Origin: Bacteroidales bacterium
GTDB taxonomy: Bacteria; Bacteroidota; Bacteroidia; Bacteroidales; JALTDM01
Assembly: GCA_027074135.1 (NCBI GenBank)
Contig: JALTDM010000327.1
Coordinates: forward strand, 1-5,285
Reading direction: 5' to 3'
DNA: 5,285 bases
Shown one piece after another: positions 1 through 5,285 of this stretch (its first letter is position 1; each line of letters starts with the position of its first letter). Below the pieces are notes generated by a model. It did no database searches. It saw nothing but the letters and a program-made list of their open reading frames with translations, and had not been told where the DNA came from. Position numbers and translations under genes: made by a program.

Positions 1-98
1 GGTTATTATTTATTTATTTTTAACACTTTTCCACCAAAAGATGTTTTTTTATATATAGTTTACATCTCTGGTTATGACCTTATTTAAATTTTTTCTTA

Positions 99-106
99 TA
101 CTTTTG
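99..106 (+). promoter_or_regulatory. Bacteroidota-type promoter (-7 box) for the four-gene operon
   Basis: TACTTTTG matches the Bacteroidota -7 consensus TAnnTTTG exactly. It lies 28 bases before the ATG of the DUF5606 gene, so transcription would start around 112-115 and leave a leader of about 20 bases. No clear TTTG/TTG -33 element is visible at the usual distance upstream, so the match rests on the -7 box alone. It is the only good candidate in the leader and would drive the whole overlapping gene cluster. The rest of positions 1-134 is AT-rich and shows no gene. Confidence 0.55.
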
Positions 107-134
107 CATGTCAAAAAATAAAAATTAAAGAATT

Positions 135-575
135 ATGCTAAAAGACATACTTTCTATATCAGGGAAACCGGGACTTTACAGACTCGTATCGCAAACAACC
201 AAAGGAATTGTGGTTGAATCATTGGACACTGGAAGCAAAACAATCATAGGAAACAGTTATAAGGTTAGTGCATTGAAAGACATTGCTATTTTTACCGAAA
301 CCGAAGAAAAACCTTTAGAAGATATTTTCAAAAACATGTATAATCTTGAAAACGGAAATCCCACAAGTGTAAACGAAAAAGGCAAATCTGAAGAAATAAA
401 AGCATATTTCGAAAAAGTATTGCCTGATTACGACAGAGACAGGGTTTATGTTTCGGATATGAAAAAGGTTATTAAGTGGTACAACATTCTTCAACAGCAC
501 GATTTGCTGAAAGTAGAAGAACAAAAAGAAGAGAACCAACCTGAAGAAAAAGAACAGGGGGATAATGACAAATAA
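135..575 (+). CDS. DUF5606 family protein
   Basis: This encodes a 146-residue soluble protein without signal peptide or membrane segment, so it is probably cytoplasmic. The N-terminus (LKDILSISGKPGLYRLVSQ, residues 2-20) and the following beta-rich stretch to about residue 55 are what I recognise as DUF5606, a Bacteroidota family of unknown function; the fold looks like a small SH3-like barrel. A second, more helical segment (about residues 88-127, containing YFEKVLPDYDRDRVYVSDMK) resembles the usual C-terminal half of these proteins. The last 20 residues are a highly charged tail rich in Glu, Lys and Gln, likely disordered. The ATG at 135 is chosen because the family motif begins right after it and a promoter lies just upstream; no Shine-Dalgarno is visible, which is normal in this phylum. 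The end overlaps the peptidase gene by 11 bases, so the two are probably translated in a coupled way. No biochemical role can be given. Confidence 0.88.
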   Translation: MLKDILSISGKPGLYRLVSQTTKGIVVESLDTGSKTIIGNSYKVSALKDIAIFTETEEKPLEDIFKNMYNLENGNPTSVNEKGKSEEIKAYFEKVLPDYDRDRVYVSDMKKVIKWYNILQQHDLLKVEEQKEENQPEEKEQGDNDK

Positions 576-2244
576 ATTTTTGCCGGATAATTTTTCCGTA
601 AAAAAGTGGGAAGATATAAAACCCTTTTTCGACGAACTTGAAAAAAGGGATATAACAAGCCTTGCGTCACTAGAAAAGTGGTTGCAAGACAGAAGTGAGC
701 TTTATGAAGCATTGGAAGAAGAATTGGCGTGGCGGTACATTAATACAAACCGCCATACAGACATCGAATATTACAAAAAATCTTACATAGATTATATTAC
801 CCAAATTTTGCCGGAAGAAGAAAAAGCGACAAACAGGCTTGACAAAAAACTGGTAAAAAATCCGTTCTTTAAGGAATTGCCTGATTATCCTTACGGCAAC
901 CTAAAAAAGCAAACCGAACTCAAACTGAAAGTTTACACCGACAAAAACACCGAACTGCTGGCAGAAGCAAGGCAACTTGAACAAAATTATGCCGAAATTG
1001 TCGGGAAACTGACTGTAAACTACGAAGGCAAAGAACTTACACTCCAACAAGTCGCTACATACCTTGAAAGCGAAGACAGACAAACCCGCAAAGAAGTTTA
1101 CGAACTCATTTACCAAAAGCGTAAAGAAGTTGAGGGTGAACTGGATACACTATTTGACAAACTTGTAAAGCTCAGGCATCAAATTGCTTTAAACGCAGGA
1201 TACAAAAACTACCGCGATTATAAGTTTGATGAGCTGGGGCGTACCGATTACACAGCGGAAGACTGCTACAGATTTCATGAGACGGTAAAAAAATATGTTG
1301 TTCCACTTGTAAATAAAATTTACAGCAGAAAAAAGAAGGCTCTGGCACTTGACACTCTTATGCCCTACGATTTGGAAGCACCTGTGCCTGGAAGCATTAC
1401 ACCCAAGCCGAAAAACATTTTGAACAACACCACTCAAGCATTTACACAACTTAAGCCGGAGTTTGGCGAGTTTCTGCTTGATATGAAAACACGAGGCTAT
1501 CTTGATTTGGAAAGCCGCAAAAACAAAGCACCTGGTGGGTTTAACTATCCGCTATACAAAACAGGCGTTCCATTTATTTTTGCAAACTTTGCCGGCACTT
1601 TTCACGACTTGCAAACAATGGTACACGAAGGTGGTCACGCCATACATTCGTTTCTTACGGCAGACTTGCCCATTGTTGAGTTCAAAGAATTTCCGTCCGA
1701 AGTGGCAGAACTTGCTTCTATGTCAATGGAATTGCTTTCGATGAAATACTGGCATTTGTTTTTCGACAGCGAAAAAGAAACCAAAGAAGCACAAAAAAAG
1801 CAACTTGAAGGCGTACTCAAAGTTTTGCCGTGGATAGCAACAGTGGATAAATTCCAACACATAATTTACACCTCACCCGAACTTACGCCCGCCGAACGAA
1901 AAGAAGCGTGGAAGAGGGTTTATGAAGAATTTGAACCGCAAACTTTTAGCTGGAACGGATTTGAACATTACAAAACAATATTGTGGCAAAAGCAACTTCA
2001 CATTTTTGAAGTACCGTTTTATTACATTGAGTACGGATTTGCACAACTCGGTTCTGTTGGTGTTTGGAAGAACTTCGTGTCAGACAACAAGGTGGGTATT
2101 GAACAATACCGCAAAGCGTTATCACTAGGCTACACCGTGCCGATAAGTAAAATTTACGAAACTGCGGGAACTAAATTTTCGTTCTCGGACAATTTTGTAA
2201 ACAAACTGATGAATTTTGTAAAACGGCAACTCAACACTTTATGA
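565..2244 (+). CDS. M3 family oligoendopeptidase (zinc metallopeptidase)
   Basis: This is a 559-residue peptidase of MEROPS family M3 (PepF/thimet-like), close to the family's usual length. Such enzymes cut short peptides internally in the cytoplasm and help recycle them; no signal peptide is seen here. The zinc site is HEGGH at residues 354-358, with H354 and H358 as ligands and E355 as general base. The third ligand is most likely E382 in ELASMSME, judged by its spacing of 24 residues from H358 compared with 25 in thimet oligopeptidase. Other family signatures are AGYKNYRDYKFDELGR (211-226), GGFNYPLYKTGVPFIFANF (324-342) just before the active site, and the Tyr-rich PFYYIEYGFAQLG (484-496), which should line the substrate pocket. 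A run AGGGGG at 556-561 lies 3 bases before the ATG, a close and imperfect Shine-Dalgarno. The gene overlaps its neighbours by 11 bases upstream and 4 downstream. Intact, with no frameshift. The exact peptide specificity cannot be read from sequence. Confidence 0.95.
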   Translation: MTNKFLPDNFSVKKWEDIKPFFDELEKRDITSLASLEKWLQDRSELYEALEEELAWRYINTNRHTDIEYYKKSYIDYITQILPEEEKATNRLDKKLVKNPFFKELPDYPYGNLKKQTELKLKVYTDKNTELLAEARQLEQNYAEIVGKLTVNYEGKELTLQQVATYLESEDRQTRKEVYELIYQKRKEVEGELDTLFDKLVKLRHQIALNAGYKNYRDYKFDELGRTDYTAEDCYRFHETVKKYVVPLVNKIYSRKKKALALDTLMPYDLEAPVPGSITPKPKNILNNTTQAFTQLKPEFGEFLLDMKTRGYLDLESRKNKAPGGFNYPLYKTGVPFIFANFAGTFHDLQTMVHEGGHAIHSFLTADLPIVEFKEFPSEVAELASMSMELLSMKYWHLFFDSEKETKEAQKKQLEGVLKVLPWIATVDKFQHIIYTSPELTPAERKEAWKRVYEEFEPQTFSWNGFEHYKTILWQKQLHIFEVPFYYIEYGFAQLGSVGVWKNFVSDNKVGIEQYRKALSLGYTVPISKIYETAGTKFSFSDNFVNKLMNFVKRQLNTL

Positions 2245-2756
2245 ATGCGGTTGATATTGTAATTTTGGTTTTGATTGTTTATGCCGCCGTAAGAGGTTTT
2301 ATGAAAGGCGTGATAAAAGAAATTGCAGGTATTGTCAGCGTTTTGGTTGGCATTTGGGCAAGTGTGGCTTTTTCGGGATTTACTGCAAATTTTTTGCACA
2401 CACAATTCGGAGTAGAAGGCTCTTTGGTTAAACCTTCAGCATTCATAATTACATTTATTGTTGCTCTGGTGTTGGTGAAATTTTTGGCTAGTGCAATCGA
2501 TAAATTATTAAGCACCATCGGCTTGTCTATTTTGGTGAAAATCAGCGGTTTGATTGTTGCAATTCTCAAAATGATGCTGATAATCGGCACTTTTTTGGTG
2601 GTTTTGATAAACATAAACAAAAAGTTGGAAGAAAGTTTTATGGATACCGCAGAAATTGAAAACAGTAAATTTGCACAACCAACAATTGTATTGGCACAAA
2701 TGATAATTCCACAAGATATTTTTGATATAAATTTTAATAAGGAGGTACCGCAATGA
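2241..2756 (+). CDS. CvpA family membrane protein
   Basis: This encodes a 171-residue integral inner-membrane protein of the CvpA (colicin V production) family. Four hydrophobic segments are visible at about residues 4-17, 28-46, 66-86 and 99-125. The N-terminus, with VDIVILVLIVYAAVRGFMKG (4-23) followed by an amphipathic stretch and a Gly-rich second segment, is the typical CvpA opening. The hydrophilic tail from about 126 is cytoplasmic or periplasmic; the orientation is not resolved. In E. coli CvpA is needed for colicin V production and has been linked to envelope stress tolerance, but the molecular activity of the family is not established. The start overlaps the peptidase stop as ATGA, and the stop overlaps the tyrS start in the same way. 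Its own start has no Shine-Dalgarno, so translation probably depends on coupling to the upstream gene. The last codons (N-K-E-V-P-Q) contain the ribosome binding site of tyrS. Confidence 0.9.
   Translation: MNAVDIVILVLIVYAAVRGFMKGVIKEIAGIVSVLVGIWASVAFSGFTANFLHTQFGVEGSLVKPSAFIITFIVALVLVKFLASAIDKLLSTIGLSILVKISGLIVAILKMMLIIGTFLVVLININKKLEESFMDTAEIENSKFAQPTIVLAQMIIPQDIFDINFNKEVPQ
2739..2746 (+). promoter_or_regulatory. Perfect Shine-Dalgarno site for tyrS
   Basis: AAGGAGGT is a full match to the 16S rRNA anti-Shine-Dalgarno core. It sits 6 bases before the tyrS ATG at 2753, within the final codons of the CvpA gene. It fixes the tyrS start. The site is notable because Bacteroidota genes mostly lack such sequences, and the other rightward starts in this window have none or only a poor one. 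Confidence 0.8.
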
Positions 2757-4039
2757 ACTACATAGAAGAATTACAATGGAGAGGAATGCTTCACAGCAAA
2801 ACCGAAGGCGTCGAAGAACTTTTTGAAAACAATAATATGGTAACCGCTTATGTCGGCATTGACCCGACTGCGGACTCACTGCACATAGGACACCTTGTAT
2901 CTATAATGATGCTGAAACATTTTCAGCGCTTTGGTCACAAACCACTACTTGTAGTAGGAGGTGCCACAGGTATGATTGGAGACCCTTCCGGCAAATCGGA
3001 AGAAAGGAACTTGCTTGATATTGACACTATCAGAAAAAACCAGGAAGCTATAAAAAAACAACTTGCCAAGTTTCTTGACTTTGACAAAAATAAAAGTAAC
3101 GGAGCGGAAATACTGAACAATTACGACTGGATAGGTAAATTCTCGTTCATAGACTTTATACGCGACATCGGTAAGCACATCACGGTAAATTATATGCTTG
3201 CCAAAGATTCTGTAAAAAAACGCATCGGACAAGACGGGAAGTCGGGAATGTCGTTTACTGAATTTTCTTACCAATTGGTACAAGCTACCGATTTTTGGCA
3301 CTTATACAAGACTCACAATTGCAAACTTCAGCTCGGAGGCAGCGACCAGTGGGGAAACATCACTACCGGTATTGAATTGATCAGGAGAAAAGAAGGCGGT
3401 GTGGCACACGGAATTACTTGCCCGCTAATTACACGTTCCGACGGGAAAAAATTCGGCAAAACCGAAACCGGAAATGTTTGGCTCGACCCCGAAAAAACTT
3501 CTCCATACAAGTTTTACCAATTCTGGCTGAATGTATCTGACGAAGATGCAGAAAAATACATAAAGATTTTTACCGTTCTGCCCAAAGAAGAAATTGACGC
3601 CATCATAGAAGAACACAGGCAAGTACCGGAAAGAAGACTGCTGCAAAAGACTCTTGCTAAGGAAATTACAACAATGGTACATTCCGAAGACGATTACAAA
3701 GCAGCAGTGGAAGCATCGCAAATATTGTTTAGCAAGCAACCGCTGAAAGAATTGCAAAACATTGATGAAAAGACATTCTTGGAAGTGTTTGAAGGTGTGC
3801 CGCAATTCAAAATTTCCAAAGCCGACCTGGGCAAAGATGTGGTAAATTTTCTTGCTGACACGGGTATTATGCTGTCAAAAGGCGAAACCCGCCGCCTGAT
3901 AAAAAACAACGGCATCAGCATTAACAAAGAAAAAGTAAAGTCCATTGACCAAGTAATCAACGAATCACACTTGCTTAACGGCAAATACATACTTGCTCAA
4001 AAAGGCAAGAAGAATTATTATTTGGTGGTGGTGGAGTGA
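2753..4039 (+). CDS. tyrS: Tyrosyl-tRNA synthetase
   Basis: This enzyme attaches tyrosine to tRNA(Tyr) using ATP in the cytoplasm. The 428-residue length fits bacterial class Ic TyrRS. The Rossmann catalytic domain carries the HIGH signature at residues 44-47 (SLHIGHLVS), Y33 and D37 near the tyrosine pocket, the substrate-binding set Y173, Q177 and D180 in YQLVQATD, and LGGSDQWGN at 194-202. The KMSKS-equivalent loop is KFGKT at 233-237, the form also found in the E. coli enzyme, followed by the family stretch of residues around DPEKTSPYKFYQFW. The C-terminal part (about 360-425, FLADTGIMLSKGETRRLIKN) is an S4-like RNA-binding domain that contacts the tRNA. The start is supported by the perfect Shine-Dalgarno at 2739-2746 and overlaps the CvpA stop as ATGA. 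It is the last gene of the cluster, with a probable terminator at its stop codon. No T-box or other leader control is visible. All key residues are present. Confidence 0.98.
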   Translation: MNYIEELQWRGMLHSKTEGVEELFENNNMVTAYVGIDPTADSLHIGHLVSIMMLKHFQRFGHKPLLVVGGATGMIGDPSGKSEERNLLDIDTIRKNQEAIKKQLAKFLDFDKNKSNGAEILNNYDWIGKFSFIDFIRDIGKHITVNYMLAKDSVKKRIGQDGKSGMSFTEFSYQLVQATDFWHLYKTHNCKLQLGGSDQWGNITTGIELIRRKEGGVAHGITCPLITRSDGKKFGKTETGNVWLDPEKTSPYKFYQFWLNVSDEDAEKYIKIFTVLPKEEIDAIIEEHRQVPERRLLQKTLAKEITTMVHSEDDYKAAVEASQILFSKQPLKELQNIDEKTFLEVFEGVPQFKISKADLGKDVVNFLADTGIMLSKGETRRLIKNNGISINKEKVKSIDQVINESHLLNGKYILAQKGKKNYYLVVVE

Positions 4040-4061
4040 GGGCAAAGTTCCTCACCCTTTT
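4036..4061 (+). terminator. Probable intrinsic terminator of the operon
   Basis: GTGAGG (4036-4041) can pair with CCTCAC (4050-4055), giving a 6-bp GC-rich stem with an 8-base loop, followed by CC and TTTT (4058-4061). The left arm includes the tyrS TGA stop. The stem is short and the T-run modest, so termination may be partial. For leftward transcripts the hairpin is not followed by Ts, so it would serve only tyrS. The rest of the spacer to 4136 is AT-rich with no other feature seen. Confidence 0.45.
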
Positions 4062-4136
4062 ACCTGAAATTTTAATTTAACATAACCAAATCTATTCAAT
4101 AATTTTTCGACTTAACTTAAAGAAAATATGTAATTT

Positions 4137-5105
4137 TTATTGTTCGACTATTTCAACTCGTCTGTTTTTAGCTTTTCCGTCTTCAGTACTATTTGACGCC
4201 GCCGGAGAAAGATTGGCTACACCGTAAGCAGAAAGTTGATTTGCATTAACACCATAATTAGTAACCAGCTCATTCATTACTGATTTTGCCCTATTTTCAG
4301 ATAAAGTCATATTGGATGCGAAATCTCCCGTATTATCTGTATGCCCAACAATAAAGAATTTTTTATCTTTGTGATTATTAAGGTATTCTGCAATATTTTT
4401 TAATGCTTCCGCAGATTCTGATTTTATTGTTGATTTACCGGCATCAAAATGAATATTATAGATAGCTATATGTCCGTTTTTTGAAATATTTTCCTTGATA
4501 TTCTCTGCAGTTACTTTACCTGTTTCAGCAGCCTCTACTTCAATTACATCTTGAGTAATTAAAGTTACATTCGAGAAATCACTAATTACTTCAACAATAT
4601 ATACATCATTGTTATCTTTATGAGTTTTTGAAACAATAATAGCTTTATGATTACCTATAGGATTATAAGCAAACCCGAATTTTTCTAAATTAAGATTGTT
4701 CCAGCCTCCATAATAATCTCCTTGAAAACTTGCCGGACCTTCTTCAAAATCTTCTCCGGGTTTACCTTCAAGAAGTATTTTAAAACCTTTTGATTTAAAT
4801 GCCTTTTCATAGTTTTTCATTATGTAAGCAGGATTATTGTCAGGGGAAACTGAATATTGAGTTCTTATTATTTTTCCTTCCAACACCAATGGATTTTTAT
4901 AATTCGGTTTTGAAATATCATCAGTAAAAACAGGCAATTTATAAGTATCCCACTTAGTTACCTTATAATACTCAATGATAGAACCCTGAAATCTTGATAC
5001 CAAAGGATAATCTTTTGCCCCGTCAATATCACTTGTTCTTTGTGCAAAAATATTTGTTGAAACCATTAATGCAATTCCTGTTAAAATTAATGTTAGTTTT
5101 TTCAT
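4137..5105 (-). CDS. Exported OmpA-family protein with DUF4892-like N-terminal region
   Basis: This encodes a 322-residue envelope protein, convergent with tyrS. Residues 1-21 form a signal peptide: two lysines, a hydrophobic core and a likely cleavage after IFA, before Q22. The part after it (about 25-140, including DGAKDYPLVSRF and a GSIIEYYKV segment) resembles the DUF4892 region found in OmpA-like proteins; its role is unknown. The C-terminal domain (about 211-322) is OmpA-like and binds peptidoglycan: FDAGKSTIKSES (220-231), VGHTDNTGD (253-261) with D257, LSENRAKSV (268-276) with R272, and NRRVEI at 314-319. D257 and R272 are the positions that hold diaminopimelate in this fold. There is no visible lipobox cysteine or beta-barrel, so it is probably periplasmic or outer-membrane associated through the wall. 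I chose the ATG at 5105 over an upstream in-frame TTG at 5126, because the signal peptide starts there and AGGAAA (5113-5118) lies 7 bases before it. Confidence 0.88.
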   Translation of the reverse strand: MKKLTLILTGIALMVSTNIFAQRTSDIDGAKDYPLVSRFQGSIIEYYKVTKWDTYKLPVFTDDISKPNYKNPLVLEGKIIRTQYSVSPDNNPAYIMKNYEKAFKSKGFKILLEGKPGEDFEEGPASFQGDYYGGWNNLNLEKFGFAYNPIGNHKAIIVSKTHKDNNDVYIVEVISDFSNVTLITQDVIEVEAAETGKVTAENIKENISKNGHIAIYNIHFDAGKSTIKSESAEALKNIAEYLNNHKDKKFFIVGHTDNTGDFASNMTLSENRAKSVMNELVTNYGVNANQLSAYGVANLSPAASNSTEDGKAKNRRVEIVEQ

Positions 5106-5112
5106 TTTTTTG

Positions 5113-5118
5113 TTTCCT
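5113..5118 (-). promoter_or_regulatory. Ribosome binding site that sets the start of the OmpA-family gene
   Basis: Read leftward, AGGAAA stands 7 bases before the ATG at 5103-5105, while the alternative TTG at 5124-5126 lies upstream of it. The site supports the shorter, signal-peptide-starting protein. It is only a partial Shine-Dalgarno match. Confidence 0.5.
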
Positions 5119-5171
5119 AAATTCAAGTAATTAATGCAACTTTCCAGAGGATAAGGTAAATCTTAAATTTT

Positions 5172-5214
5172 TCAAGACGAAGAGGAAGAAAAAAATCTCC
5201 CTCTTTTGTCTTGA
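5172..5214. repeat. Long imperfect inverted repeat (hairpin) in the divergent spacer
   Basis: TCAAGAC (5172-5178) pairs with GTCTTGA (5208-5214). After one bulged T (5207), GAAGAGG (5179-5185) pairs with CCTCTTT (5200-5206) with one G-T pair. The pairing can continue inward (5186-5189 with 5196-5199), leaving a six-A loop. The inner part pairs better in a leftward transcript, where the 5186/5199 pair becomes G-U. There is no T-run directly after either side, so it does not look like an ordinary terminator. The right arm covers the TTTG at 5205-5208 that may be the -33 element of the rightward promoter, so it could be an operator, an insertion-sequence end or an insertion target. Its role is not known. 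Confidence 0.7.
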
Positions 5215-5233
5215 CGGATAAAGTTTAATTTTG
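5205..5233 (+). promoter_or_regulatory. Bacteroidota-type promoter for the rightward gene at the window edge
   Basis: TAATTTTG (5226-5233) matches the -7 consensus TAnnTTTG exactly, and TTTG (5205-5208) lies 17 bases upstream of it as a fitting -33 element. The -7 box ends 28 bases before the ATG at 5262, predicting a leader of roughly 20 bases. This is the better of the two promoters in the window because both elements are present. The -33 element sits in the right arm of the hairpin at 5172-5214. Confidence 0.6.
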
Positions 5234-5261
5234 CCCTTTCCTCACACAAAAAAGTTGCAAT

Positions 5262-5285
5262 ATGAAACATTTAACCAAAGAACAA
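5262..5285 (+). CDS. Start of a gene cut by the window edge, probably an IS30-family transposase
   Basis: Only eight codons are present, reading MKHLTKEQ, and the frame is open to the last base. From memory, many IS30-family transposases, including those of Bacteroidota, begin with MKHLT-x-EQRY, which leads into a helix-turn-helix DNA-binding region; the match stops here because the window ends. A good promoter stands 28 bases upstream, which also suggests a real gene start. If correct, the left end of an insertion sequence lies within roughly 5170-5240. Eight residues are too few for certainty; another DNA-binding protein or an unrelated protein is possible. Confidence 0.5.

Noticed and set aside
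26..50. CTTTT / AAAAG hairpin followed by a T-run, possible terminator of a gene to the left
   Set aside because: The stem is five mostly A-T pairs, too weak to call, and no upstream gene is visible in the window.
39..67. Small inverted repeat AGATGT / ACATCT in the leader
   Set aside because: Six AT-biased pairs with a 17-base loop are expected by chance in such sequence and lie upstream of the likely promoter.
2279..2620. Leftward open frame of 113 codons inside the CvpA gene
   Set aside because: It lies fully opposite a well-supported membrane protein gene, has no recognisable domain and no start signal; it mirrors the hydrophobic codons of the real gene.
3425..3805. Leftward open frame of 126 codons inside tyrS
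   Set aside because: It is antisense to a highly conserved enzyme and its protein is a Phe- and Cys-rich string with no family resemblance.
4107..4120. Short repeated CTTAA units in the convergent spacer
   Set aside because: Only two copies of a low-complexity AT-rich word; not a meaningful repeat.
5106..5126. Upstream in-frame TTG start that would add seven residues (MNLGNKK) to the OmpA-family protein
   Set aside because: It is a TTG, would put extra residues before a textbook signal peptide, and the AGGAAA site serves the ATG at 5105 instead.

Overview
The window looks like a piece of a Bacteroidota (Bacteroidetes) chromosome. Three observations support this. The DNA is AT-rich. The first gene encodes a DUF5606 protein, a family known essentially only from this phylum. 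Two sites match the Bacteroidota -7 promoter consensus TAnnTTTG (99-106 and 5226-5233), each a short distance before a start codon. I cannot assign a genus.

Layout: positions 1-134 are a non-coding AT-rich leader with a likely promoter. Four rightward genes follow without any gap: a DUF5606 protein (135-575), a cytoplasmic M3-family zinc oligopeptidase (565-2244), a CvpA-family membrane protein (2241-2756) and tyrosyl-tRNA synthetase tyrS (2753-4039). Each gene overlaps the next, by 11, 4 and 4 bases, so they are very probably one translationally coupled operon. A modest hairpin followed by four Ts (4036-4061) at the tyrS stop probably ends the transcript. After a 97-base spacer comes a convergent leftward gene (4137-5105). 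It encodes an exported protein with a DUF4892-like N-terminal region and a C-terminal OmpA-type peptidoglycan-binding domain.

The right edge (5106-5285) is a divergent spacer. It carries a long imperfect hairpin (5172-5214), a good Bacteroidota-type promoter and the first eight codons of a rightward gene. That gene starts MKHLTKEQ, which resembles the N-terminus of IS30-family transposases, so the window probably ends just inside an insertion sequence.

The genes are mostly housekeeping: peptide degradation, tyrosine charging, a small membrane protein and an envelope protein anchored to the cell wall. I found no CRISPR array, toxin-antitoxin pair, defence system, tRNA, rRNA or riboswitch. Nothing in the window amounts to an obviously new system. 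The points most worth a second look are the perfect Shine-Dalgarno sequence before tyrS, in a phylum that usually lacks them, and the hairpin next to the putative insertion sequence.
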